Part shown: one piece after another, positions 1 through 8,951 of the stretch | Layout of the letters: each line of letters starts with the position of its first letter | Position numbering within the stretch: position 1 is the first letter of the stretch | Assembly: GCA_902611135.1 (NCBI GenBank) | Contig: CACLYL010000009.1 | Span: 1 to 38,116 of the forward strand | Source of the DNA: an uncultured Fidelibacterota bacterium | Lineage (GTDB): Bacteria > Fidelibacterota > Marinisomatia > Marinisomatales > UBA1611 | DNA: 38,116 bases | Direction: 5' to 3' | Notes under the pieces: model-generated | Database searches by the model: none | What the model saw: the letters and a program-made list of their open reading frames with translations, nothing else | What the model was told of the DNA's origin: nothing | Position numbers and translations under genes: made by a program

Positions 1-2151
1 GTTCCAAGTGAACAATTAGATATTGGTCTTCATAAAGTTGTAATTACCGCTAAATCTACATTTGGAATTGATATAGTTCCTTTAGAGTGGTCTTTCAGTG
101 CTACAAAAGGTATGAAAAATTTATCTGAATCTTTTATATATAGTGGATCTTTTAATAGTAAAGCTTCCAATAATAAAGTTTCAAATATCTCAAACAATGA
201 AGTTCAATACTCAGCTAAATTAAATACGGAATTAAGTTGGATTAAGGCGAGCTATTCTTCCAGACAAACTGATAGAGAATCAGGATTTTTACAGCCTTTA
301 AATAGATCAAACTTGACTTTAAGAATAACAGATTATTTTAACTATCAAATTGGAGATGTTTTTCCATCCATATCTCAATATAGTCTTGATGGAAAACGGA
401 TAAATGGGCAATATGTAAATGCCAAGTTTAAATTCTTAGAAATTCACTATACTTCAGGGGAGCAGGTTAGATCAGTCCAGTTTAAAGAGGGCCTAAATAA
501 AGCTTATGCAGTAAGCGATGATAATATTCAATATTTAGAAAATGGTAAACGCGTGCTCAAATTAGAAAGACGTGGATATACTTTTCCAAGAAATATCATT
601 GCTGCTAGGGCAAATGTATCATTATTCAATACGTTTAAAGGGGGCATACACTTTTATAAAGGTAAAGATGATTATAATGAGATAAATAGAACTTTTATTG
701 ATACTAAAGTGAATAATAAGAGTTATAATTGGTATGAAAGCATAATATCTTTAGATACGCTCTGGACTGGGGACTCAGTTAAGCAAACATTGACTATTAG
801 TGAACTTTTAGAAAAAACTTCTCTAGATTCATCAAGTAAACTGTTCGGAGATTCAATTTATATTAAAAAGAGAAATTGGGGGAATGGCGACCCAAAAGAG
901 AACCTCGTTCTAGGATTCGACTTTGAAACTGCTTTAGATAATAGGAGAATATTAATACAAGCAGGGTGGAATACAAGTTTTACAAATTCTAATATTTGGG
1001 CAGGCATAGCAAATAAAGATTCTTTGGATATATTGATGGATACTTTACAAGATGGAAAATTATTGGAAGAATATGATGTATCTGCACTTGGAGATTTCAT
1101 TGATGATATGGAGCCTGTTTTTACTGTTAACCCTCTTTTTATGTCACCTATATTACCCATTGATCCTATTGTTGCTCAGGAAAATATGTTAAAAGCTATT
1201 TTAAATATGCCTGCCTCAGCCTATTATGTTAGATTAAAAAGTAGTTATTCGTTTAATAATATTTTAGTCCAATATAGGCAGCACGGTCCTGAATATTTTA
1301 GTTTAGGTAATCCATATCTTGTAAATAATATTCGTGAGTTTACAATTAATAATAGATTTTCCGCTTTAGGCCGAAGACTCATGATTGTAGTAGGCTATGT
1401 TTACAAAGATAATAACTTAACTGAGATAACTGCAAACCCACTAGCAACTAAAACCCTATCGTTAAATACTACTTTAGTTCCAGGATCTGGCGCTCCCTCA
1501 TTTACCTTTAATATTAAAACTATTGGAAGACAAAACGGTATTGACACCTTGGAATATGATAAATATGACAATCCAATAGGCGATAAAAGAGAAGATTCAA
1601 GGGCATTTACTGTGATGGCATCAATAAATATTCCAGGGAATTTTAATTATTTTAATTCGACCACTTCTATTAATATTAATTCCTTAACCTATTCTGACAA
1701 TTTACAGTCTGAAAGACTAACCCTCGCTAACAAAAAGAATTACGATAACATTCCAAGATCTGATTTATTTATGTTAAAATCTGAAACTCAATCCTTATCT
1801 GGAAATTTTTCTGCTCGTTTTAATTTTCCATTAAAATTGACGATGAACTTAAATCAAACTAAAATAAAAATACCTTACTTAGATGATGAGCAAAAACTTA
1901 AAGCATCTGAAAATATTTGGAGTACATTAGGTGCTAATTTTCAATATTCTTTTCTTCAAAATAAACTTAGGTTAAATGGCGGAGCAGACTATATAACCAA
2001 TGGGCAGGTAAATAATATATATGGATTTAAATTTGGAACTGATTGGGAGGTGATAAATAAATTAACTTTAAGTTCATATATGGCTCTTCGATTAGCGAAT
2101 AAGGAAGTTAGTAATTCTGGCACAAATTTTTCTCTTAGGTACCGATTTTGA
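1..2151 (+). CDS. Outer-membrane beta-barrel protein with N-terminal Ig-like segment (5' partial)
   Basis: Frame is open from base 1 (VPSEQLDIGLHKVVITAKSTFGIDIVPLEWSFSATKG...), so the 112 start is internal. Start resembles the end of a cadherin/Ig-like domain; body is rich in alternating hydrophobic strands; ends ...FSLRYRF* with terminal Phe typical of OM barrels. Confidence 0.7.
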   Translation, partial: VPSEQLDIGLHKVVITAKSTFGIDIVPLEWSFSATKGMKNLSESFIYSGSFNSKASNNKVSNISNNEVQYSAKLNTELSWIKASYSSRQTDRESGFLQPLNRSNLTLRITDYFNYQIGDVFPSISQYSLDGKRINGQYVNAKFKFLEIHYTSGEQVRSVQFKEGLNKAYAVSDDNIQYLENGKRVLKLERRGYTFPRNIIAARANVSLFNTFKGGIHFYKGKDDYNEINRTFIDTKVNNKSYNWYESIISLDTLWTGDSVKQTLTISELLEKTSLDSSSKLFGDSIYIKKRNWGNGDPKENLVLGFDFETALDNRRILIQAGWNTSFTNSNIWAGIANKDSLDILMDTLQDGKLLEEYDVSALGDFIDDMEPVFTVNPLFMSPILPIDPIVAQENMLKAILNMPASAYYVRLKSSYSFNNILVQYRQHGPEYFSLGNPYLVNNIREFTINNRFSALGRRLMIVVGYVYKDNNLTEITANPLATKTLSLNTTLVPGSGAPSFTFNIKTIGRQNGIDTLEYDKYDNPIGDKREDSRAFTVMASINIPGNFNYFNSTTSININSLTYSDNLQSERLTLANKKNYDNIPRSDLFMLKSETQSLSGNFSARFNFPLKLTMNLNQTKIKIPYLDDEQKLKASENIWSTLGANFQYSFLQNKLRLNGGADYITNGQVNNIYGFKFGTDWEVINKLTLSSYMALRLANKEVSNSGTNFSLRYRF

Positions 2152-4700
2152 TAAATAAAATTAAAAAGTTTTTTAAAAATCATACAATTGATTTAACTCT
2201 TTTGGTAGGCTCAATTATGTTAACCTGCTTTCTTCATTGGATTGGGGTATTTGATTTTCTTGAGCTCAAGACATACGATTATAGATTTCATAAAGTTAGA
2301 GGTCCTTTAACTGGGTGGAGAGCAAGCGATTCGACTATTATAGAGAAAGGAACAGATGTGGTTTTAGTGGAGGTTGATGATGAATCATGGAGAATATTAA
2401 AAGATAAAAAGGTTCCTTGGCCATATCCTAGAGGAGATATATGGGCAAGAGTGGTTTCAAACTTGTCAAAAGCGGGTGCTAAAGTAATTGCATTTGATAT
2501 TCAGTTTGACTCACCTGATGCACGTTCTGAATATTTGAGATCCGTAAGTGATAATTTACCTTCAGAATTTCAACAATACTTGCCAGGTCATGGAGATATA
2601 TTATTAGCAGAATCAATAAAAAAGGCTCAAGATAATGGAACTAAAGTTGTTATGGATGTAAAGATGGTAAGAGAACCAACACGTATTCCTTCAACCTATA
2701 TTGCATATCCTGTCCAAGAAATCATGGATGTAAAACCAGAGACTGGCCTAATTAATGATATGTTAGATATAGATGGGTTTTCTCGCCAATATAGTTTTGC
2801 AGGTTACATGGAGCATGAAATAGAGAAAGCATATTTAACAATTGGGGTAAAATGCGTAAAAGCTTTTTATGGTATTCCTGATGAAAGCATACCAAAATAC
2901 GACATAGTGAAGAATAGTTATCGTTATGGACAATTAGTGGTACCAACATATGGTCGAACAAATAACTTTTTAGTCAATTATTATGGACCACCATCAGGTT
3001 ATAAGATACCTGGGAAAATTGATGTTAAACCTTGGGGGACATTTCCTAGGTTTTCATTATCACAAATCCTTGATACTCAGGATTATGATTTACCTGAAGA
3101 TATTGACTGGATGAGCACTTTCTTACCAGGAGAGGTACCAGATTGGATTTCAGCGATAGAAAATGAAACAGAAAGAAAAGAGATGATGGAAATGATGGGA
3201 ATTGGAACTGATTTTGATATAACACAATCACCATTTTATAATAAAATTGTAATTTTAGGAGTCTCTGTCGAAGTTCTTCATGATGTTAAATCGACTCCGT
3301 TCTATAATTATTTAGAGTTAAGTCAATTAACCCCCGGTATGGAAACTCATGCTAATGCAATACAAACCATGATTCATGGGAATTTCATCAAGGTTTTTTC
3401 TGGTAAAACAACTAGATACTTTGCTGAAAATTCTGGATATCCATTTAAAATGATTCTTTTAATAATGGGGTTGTGTCTTTTAGCATATGCTCTTTTGACA
3501 AGTTTTGATCTACATCCATTAAATGCAGGCGCTTTGATATTTGCTGAGGGTTTAATTTATTATGCTTATTCAATGGGAATTTTTACAAATGATTTGCTAT
3601 GGATTTTTAAATCTACTATTGTAAAAATCTTACCTAACTTTGTTTATGATAAGTATTATGATGTATTTAAAGTAAATTTACCAGATATAGGTGAATCCTA
3701 TATTATGCCGATAGTAGCCCCAGTCGCCGGATTGGTTTTGACTTTCAGCTCTAATATTATATTTAAATATCTAAATGAGCAGCAAGATAAAAAATTCTTA
3801 AGAGAAACATTTGGAACCTATATTGCACCTAAAGTTTTAGATAAGATGTATGAAGAGAAGCAAGCACCCACTTTGGGAGGTGTCCAAGGACATCATACTG
3901 CATTTTTCTCAGATATCCAGAACTTTTCTACATTTTCTGAGGTATTAGAACCAAATAAAATGGTTTCATTGATGAATGAATACTTAACAGTAATGTCTAA
4001 AGTTATTTTTGAAAATGAAGGAACCCTTGATAAATATATAGGTGATGCAATTGTTGCATTTTATGGAGCGCCAGCTCCTGTTGAAAATCATGAAATAAAA
4101 TCATGCTATACTGCTTTACAAATGCAAGATGCTTTGGAAAAACTGAGAGTAAAGTGGAAAAATGAAGGTGATTGGCCTGATGTTGTTTATTCAATGCAAC
4201 ATCGAATTGGGTTAAATTGCGGTAAAATGGTGACTGGGAATATGGGTTCAGAAATGAGGATGAACTATACTATGATGGGAGATACTGTAAACCTAGCTGC
4301 AAGATTAGAATCATCAGCAAAACAATATGGAGTTTATAATTTCGTAGGAGAAAATATCTACGAAAAAACAAAAAGGGAATTCGTTTTTAGATTTTTAGAT
4401 TTTGTTAAAGTAAAAGGTAAAAATATTCCTGTTAAAGTTTACGAATTGGTTAACTCGAGGAATAATATTAATAATAAAACATTGAAGCTAGTTCATCTTT
4501 TTGAGAGGGGTTTAGATAAGTATTATAAAAAAAAGTGGGAAGATGCTTTGACTCTTTTTCAAAAATCCGAAGAAATGGAAGAAAAATTTACTTCAAGAAA
4601 TACCAATCCCTCCTTAATCTATATTGAAAGATGTAAGATATTTATTGAGGATCCCCCTGGTAAAAATTGGGATGGTGTTTGGACAATGACATCTAAATAA
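2148..4700 (+). CDS. CHASE2 domain-containing adenylate/guanylate cyclase, TPR-like C-terminus
   Basis: N-terminal TM, CHASE2-like region (DVVLVEVDDESW...WPYPRGDIWARVV..L..AGAKVIAFDIQFD), three TM helices, class III cyclase domain (FFSDIQNFSTFSE, GTLDKYIGDAIVAFYGAP, MMGDTVNLAARLE). TTG start overlaps the previous stop (TTGA). Confidence 0.92.
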   Translation: MINKIKKFFKNHTIDLTLLVGSIMLTCFLHWIGVFDFLELKTYDYRFHKVRGPLTGWRASDSTIIEKGTDVVLVEVDDESWRILKDKKVPWPYPRGDIWARVVSNLSKAGAKVIAFDIQFDSPDARSEYLRSVSDNLPSEFQQYLPGHGDILLAESIKKAQDNGTKVVMDVKMVREPTRIPSTYIAYPVQEIMDVKPETGLINDMLDIDGFSRQYSFAGYMEHEIEKAYLTIGVKCVKAFYGIPDESIPKYDIVKNSYRYGQLVVPTYGRTNNFLVNYYGPPSGYKIPGKIDVKPWGTFPRFSLSQILDTQDYDLPEDIDWMSTFLPGEVPDWISAIENETERKEMMEMMGIGTDFDITQSPFYNKIVILGVSVEVLHDVKSTPFYNYLELSQLTPGMETHANAIQTMIHGNFIKVFSGKTTRYFAENSGYPFKMILLIMGLCLLAYALLTSFDLHPLNAGALIFAEGLIYYAYSMGIFTNDLLWIFKSTIVKILPNFVYDKYYDVFKVNLPDIGESYIMPIVAPVAGLVLTFSSNIIFKYLNEQQDKKFLRETFGTYIAPKVLDKMYEEKQAPTLGGVQGHHTAFFSDIQNFSTFSEVLEPNKMVSLMNEYLTVMSKVIFENEGTLDKYIGDAIVAFYGAPAPVENHEIKSCYTALQMQDALEKLRVKWKNEGDWPDVVYSMQHRIGLNCGKMVTGNMGSEMRMNYTMMGDTVNLAARLESSAKQYGVYNFVGENIYEKTKREFVFRFLDFVKVKGKNIPVKVYELVNSRNNINNKTLKLVHLFERGLDKYYKKKWEDALTLFQKSEEMEEKFTSRNTNPSLIYIERCKIFIEDPPGKNWDGVWTMTSK

Positions 4701-4724
4701 TAAAATCTAAGAATTAGAGGAAGA

Positions 4725-6284
4725 ATGGAAAATATACGTGGAGAAATCCTTTGGATAGATGATGAGATTCAACATTTAAAGCCACACATTATGTACCTTG
4801 AAAGTAAAGGTTACAATATTGATTCTACCAATAATGGTAATGATGGAGTTATTCTAGCAAAAAAAAATAAATATGATATTGTTTTATTGGATCAAAACAT
4901 GCCTGGGATGGATGGATTATCGACATTAAAAGAATTGAAAATCAATAACTCTCTTGTAACAATTATTATGATAACGAAAACAGAGGATGAATGGTTAATG
5001 GATGAGGCAATAGTTGAAAAGGTTGAGCAGTTTTTAATCAAGCCTGTAAATCCAAGTCAAATTTTTATGGCATGTAAACAAGCATTAGAAAGAGCATTAA
5101 TTCGGTCTGAAAAATTAATGAAAGATTATTTAAATGAAATTAGAAAAATAGATGATGATTTAAATTTAGATCTTGATATAGATAAATGGTGGAAACTATA
5201 CGATCGTTTGGTTGATTGGCAAATTAAATTTGATGAGCATAAAGATATGGGCATTAATCATATTTTAAATGATCAAAGTAAAAACTGTAACAAAGAATTT
5301 TCATTTTTTATTGAAAAAAATTATTGTGAATGGCTCAAATCTAAAAAAAGACCTGTATTATCAAATGATATTTTTAAGAACCATGTAATACCCCACATGA
5401 ACGATAACAAAAAGGTTTGTATGATAGTAATTGACTGTTTGAGGTATGATCACTTTAAAGTCATGAGGGAATTTTTAGAACCTTACTTTGATATGAACAT
5501 AAATTATGCATTGTCATTAATCCCAACTGCAACGGTATATTCGAGGAATGCTATATTTAGTGGACTTTTTCCTGACGAATTAATTGAAAAATATCCTGAG
5601 CAAATGCTTGATATGAGAAGAAATAGCTCAAGCCTTAATAAACATGAAGAACTTTTTTTAAACGATCAACTTAGAAGAGAAGGTTTTCCATATAAAAAAA
5701 CCCATTATCATAAAATATGGGATGTCGAGGAGGGTAATAGATTTTTAAAGAAGTTTCATGAACATTATAATAAAGATGTTATTTCATTGGTGGTAAACTT
5801 TGTTGATTTATTAGCTCATAATAGTTCACAGACTAATGTTTTAAAAGAAATCATGTATGATGATGCTGGATTTAGGAGCGCTGTTAAAATTTGGTTTGAA
5901 AATTCATGGCTGTTAAAGATTCTAAAAAAATTAAGTGAAGAAAATTATAATGTTGTAATCACTAGCGATCATGGAAGTATAAGAGTAGGAAGTAGTACAA
6001 TGGTTTCTGCAGATAAAGGAGCATCGACAGGCGTTAGATATAAATATGGTCGTAATTTAAATACTAATAGAAAAAATGCTTTAGTGATTAAAAATCCAGA
6101 GGATTATAGATTGCCTAATTTTGGGCCACAGCCTACCTATATTATTGCTAAAGAAAATTACTATTTTGTTTATCCTAACGAAGCAAAAAAATATCAAGCC
6201 AAATTTCGTAATTCTTATCAGCATGGTGGAATTAGTTTAGAGGAGATCTTCATTCCGGTAATAAACTTGAGTGGGAAAAGATAA
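4725..6284 (+). CDS. porX: PorX-type response regulator with PglZ (alkaline phosphatase superfamily) domain
   Basis: Receiver motifs ILWIDDE, VLLDQNMPGMDG, MITK, FLIKPVNP; PglZ-type metal motifs IVIDCLRYD, PTATVYSRNAIFSG, NFVDLLAHN, TSDHGSIRV, YQHGGISLEEIFIP. AGAGGA upstream of ATG. Confidence 0.9.
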   Translation: MENIRGEILWIDDEIQHLKPHIMYLESKGYNIDSTNNGNDGVILAKKNKYDIVLLDQNMPGMDGLSTLKELKINNSLVTIIMITKTEDEWLMDEAIVEKVEQFLIKPVNPSQIFMACKQALERALIRSEKLMKDYLNEIRKIDDDLNLDLDIDKWWKLYDRLVDWQIKFDEHKDMGINHILNDQSKNCNKEFSFFIEKNYCEWLKSKKRPVLSNDIFKNHVIPHMNDNKKVCMIVIDCLRYDHFKVMREFLEPYFDMNINYALSLIPTATVYSRNAIFSGLFPDELIEKYPEQMLDMRRNSSSLNKHEELFLNDQLRREGFPYKKTHYHKIWDVEEGNRFLKKFHEHYNKDVISLVVNFVDLLAHNSSQTNVLKEIMYDDAGFRSAVKIWFENSWLLKILKKLSEENYNVVITSDHGSIRVGSSTMVSADKGASTGVRYKYGRNLNTNRKNALVIKNPEDYRLPNFGPQPTYIIAKENYYFVYPNEAKKYQAKFRNSYQHGGISLEEIFIPVINLSGKR

Positions 6285-6715
6285 TGAATTTCATCTCAAA
6301 ATCGGAAAGAGATACTTTTCGTTTTGCTTCAAACCTAGCTCAAAGTATTAAAGTTGGATCTGTTGTAGCACTTTTAGGAAATTTAGGAAGCGGTAAGACG
6401 ACTTTTGCAAAGGGTTTCGCAATGGGTTTAAATATTACCGAGCATGTTGGTTCTCCAACTTTTAAGATAATTTCAGAATATGTAGGTAATCCTCATAACC
6501 TTTATCATATTGATAGTTATAGATTAGAAGACGAAAACGACTTTTTGAAAATTGGAGGAGAGGAGTTTTTGAACCAAAAAAGAGGAGTAACTCTTATAGA
6601 ATGGGCAAGCTTAATTAAAGGTATTTTACCAAAAGATACAATTTTTATATACTTTAAAAGACTATCAGAAAAAAGTACTAGGCAAATTCGAATTGAGGGC
6701 TTAGAAGATGAATAG
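6284..6715 (+). CDS. tsaE: tRNA threonylcarbamoyladenosine biosynthesis ATPase TsaE
   Basis: Walker A GNLGSGKTTFAKG; VGSPTFKIISEY; YHIDSYRL; LIEWASL. Starts in TAATG overlap with porX. Confidence 0.95.
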   Translation: MNFISKSERDTFRFASNLAQSIKVGSVVALLGNLGSGKTTFAKGFAMGLNITEHVGSPTFKIISEYVGNPHNLYHIDSYRLEDENDFLKIGGEEFLNQKRGVTLIEWASLIKGILPKDTIFIYFKRLSEKSTRQIRIEGLEDE

Positions 6716-7337
6716 GCTAATTTTATCAATTGAAACAAGTTCAAAAATTTGTAGTGTTGGACTTCTAATGAATGGAAAAAACCTTGGTTCTATTGAAAAA
6801 CTAGATAGTAGAAAGCATGCAGAGCTACTACCAGAGTTCGTAGAAAAGTTATTTGAAAACAATAAGGTTCAAGTTAAGTTGATTGATGCTATAGCTGTTA
6901 GTATAGGACCTGGTTCATTTACTGGACTTCGCGTGGGTTTAAGTTTCGCGAAGGGTATTGCATACGCCATTAAATGCCCTATTATTCCAGTACCTACTAT
7001 TTTATCCATAGCTTATAGTTTGAAAAAACACAAACCGACCAGTGGAATTATGAGATCACATGGTGAGAAAATTTTTTTTCAAGAGTTCAGATGGGAATCT
7101 GATAAACCGATTGTTAAATCTAGACCAACTTTTGGAGAATTAAATGACTTTAAAAATAAACTAGATAATTGTTTCCATTATAACTGCAGCGATATCATAA
7201 AAGCAGGCAATATCCAAGAAGCCTATCCATCTTCTATTTCTGTTGCTAAATTATCAATGTTATACTTTAAAGAATGGATAAAAGAGAATCCCTCTGATTT
7301 AACTTCAGATTATATTTATCCATATAAAACTAATTAA
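6708..7337 (+). CDS. tsaB: tRNA threonylcarbamoyladenosine biosynthesis protein TsaB
   Basis: ILSIETSSKICSVGL, HAELLP, IDAIAVSIGPGSFTGLRVGLSFAKGIAYA. Confidence 0.95.
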   Translation: MNRLILSIETSSKICSVGLLMNGKNLGSIEKLDSRKHAELLPEFVEKLFENNKVQVKLIDAIAVSIGPGSFTGLRVGLSFAKGIAYAIKCPIIPVPTILSIAYSLKKHKPTSGIMRSHGEKIFFQEFRWESDKPIVKSRPTFGELNDFKNKLDNCFHYNCSDIIKAGNIQEAYPSSISVAKLSMLYFKEWIKENPSDLTSDYIYPYKTN

Positions 7338-7356
7338 AGGATTTGTAATTTTAAAA

Positions 7357-8193
7357 ATGGCATGGTTTAGAAGAAAAGATAAAAAAATAAATAGCCCTGA
7401 AAAGAAGGAAATCCCTGATGGGCTATGGGAAAAATGCCCTTCATGTGGGGCTCTATTATATCGTCCGCAAGTTGATAAAAATCTTTCTGTCTGCCATCAT
7501 TGTAACTACCATTTTAGAGTTGATTCAGAGTTGTATTTAAAGCTGTTAATGGATGATAGCTCTTATGATGAATTATTTAATAAGATTGAATCAAAAGATT
7601 TTTTAGAATTTTCTGCTAAAAAGAAATATTCTGATCAAATCATAGATGCAAAAAATAAAACTGGAGACAAAAATGCTATAAAAGTATTTAGAGGTAAGAT
7701 GAGTGGGCATGATATTGTTTTAGGTATAATGAATTTTAAATTTATTGCTGGAAGTATGGGTTCAGTAGTCGGTGAGATTATTTCAAGATCTATAGATGTA
7801 GCTGGAGAAAAAAACATCCCATTGATTTTAGTATGTGCTTCGGGAGGCGCAAGAATGCAAGAAGGTGCAATTTCCTTGATGCAACTTGCAAAAATAAGTA
7901 CAAAACTTGCTCGATTTTCAAAATCAGGTGGTTTATATATTCCTATATTAACAGATCCAACTACAGGCGGTGTAACTGCTAGCTATGGTATGTTAGGTGA
8001 TATTATCATCGCAGAACCTGGAGCTTTGATTGGCTTTGCTGGCTCAAGAGTAATTAAACAAACTATAGGCCAAGATTTGCCTAAAGGTTTTCAAAGATCA
8101 GAGTTTTTATTAAAAAAGGGATTTATTGATAAAGTTATCCATCGGAAAGATATGAAGTCCAATCTAACAAATATCATAAGCACTCTTCAATGA
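7357..8193 (+). CDS. accD: Acetyl-CoA carboxylase carboxyltransferase subunit beta
   Basis: Zinc ribbon CPSCGALLYRPQVDKNLSVCHHCNYHF; carboxyltransferase motifs CASGGARMQEGAISLMQLAK, PTTGGVTASYGMLGDIIIAEPGALIGFAGSRVI. Confidence 0.97.
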   Translation: MAWFRRKDKKINSPEKKEIPDGLWEKCPSCGALLYRPQVDKNLSVCHHCNYHFRVDSELYLKLLMDDSSYDELFNKIESKDFLEFSAKKKYSDQIIDAKNKTGDKNAIKVFRGKMSGHDIVLGIMNFKFIAGSMGSVVGEIISRSIDVAGEKNIPLILVCASGGARMQEGAISLMQLAKISTKLARFSKSGGLYIPILTDPTTGGVTASYGMLGDIIIAEPGALIGFAGSRVIKQTIGQDLPKGFQRSEFLLKKGFIDKVIHRKDMKSNLTNIISTLQ

Positions 8194-8951
8194 ATAAACC
8201 TCGGATTTTAATCACCAATGATGATGGTATCCTTTCAAAAGGAATCTTTACTTTATGGAAAGCTTTAGAGGAATTTTCTGATGTAACAATTATTGCACCA
8301 AAAAATGACCAAAGTGGGAAAAGCCATTCTATTTCTTTGGATAAACCACTAAGAATTAAATACATATCTCTTAATGATGGTTTTGAAGGATACGCCTTGA
8401 ATGGTACTCCAGTTGATTGTGTAAAAATTGGTTTAAATAAAATTTTGAAAGAAAAACCTGATTTAATTGTTTCAGGTATCAACAAAGGAGCTAATGTAGG
8501 AAAAAATATACTATATTCAGGTACCGTAGCGGCAGCTATGGAAGGGATATTAAATGATATACCATCAATAGCATTTAGCATTAATTCATCTAATCCGAGC
8601 AACTTTAAAACTGCTAGGATAATAAGCAGGGACATAGTTCAACAATCTCTAAAAGGTAATCTATCAAATGATATCATTATAAACGTGAACATACCTAATT
8701 GTAAAATTGATCAAATAAAAGAGACAATTATCACTAAACAAGGTCATCAATATTTTGTTGATAGTTTTAAAGAAAAATTTGATTCAAAAAATAATAATTA
8801 TTTTTGGATGGAAGGTGAAATAAAAGATTTAGACAAAGATATTAAATATGATGGATATGCAGTTGCGAGTAATTATGTCAGCATTACTCCATTAAAAACA
8901 GATATAACTGCTCGCTCCCATATTAGTTTATTAAAAAATTTTTTTAATTGA
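8190..8951 (+). CDS. surE: 5'/3'-nucleotidase SurE
   Basis: ILITNDDGILSKGI, APKNDQSGKSHSIS, LNGTPVDCVKIG, SGINKGANVGKNILYSGTVAAAMEG. ATGA overlap with accD. Confidence 0.96.
   Translation: MNKPRILITNDDGILSKGIFTLWKALEEFSDVTIIAPKNDQSGKSHSISLDKPLRIKYISLNDGFEGYALNGTPVDCVKIGLNKILKEKPDLIVSGINKGANVGKNILYSGTVAAAMEGILNDIPSIAFSINSSNPSNFKTARIISRDIVQQSLKGNLSNDIIINVNIPNCKIDQIKETIITKQGHQYFVDSFKEKFDSKNNNYFWMEGEIKDLDKDIKYDGYAVASNYVSITPLKTDITARSHISLLKNFFN

Noticed and set aside
858-1160. Minus-strand 100-aa ORF
   Set aside because: Antisense to the OM barrel gene; no recognisable features.
1989-4194. Minus-strand ORFs at 1989, 2752, 3046 and 4003
   Set aside because: Short shadow ORFs opposite the barrel and CHASE2 cyclase genes.
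4725-6284. PglZ gene as part of a BREX phage-defence system
   Set aside because: PglZ occurs in BREX, but here it is fused to a receiver domain and no brxC, pglX or other BREX genes are adjacent; PorX fits better.
6517-7817. Minus-strand ORFs at 6517-6744 and 7635-7817
   Set aside because: Antisense to tsaE/tsaB and accD; no support.
8174-8635. Minus-strand 153-aa ORF
   Set aside because: Entirely antisense to surE, which has unambiguous motifs.
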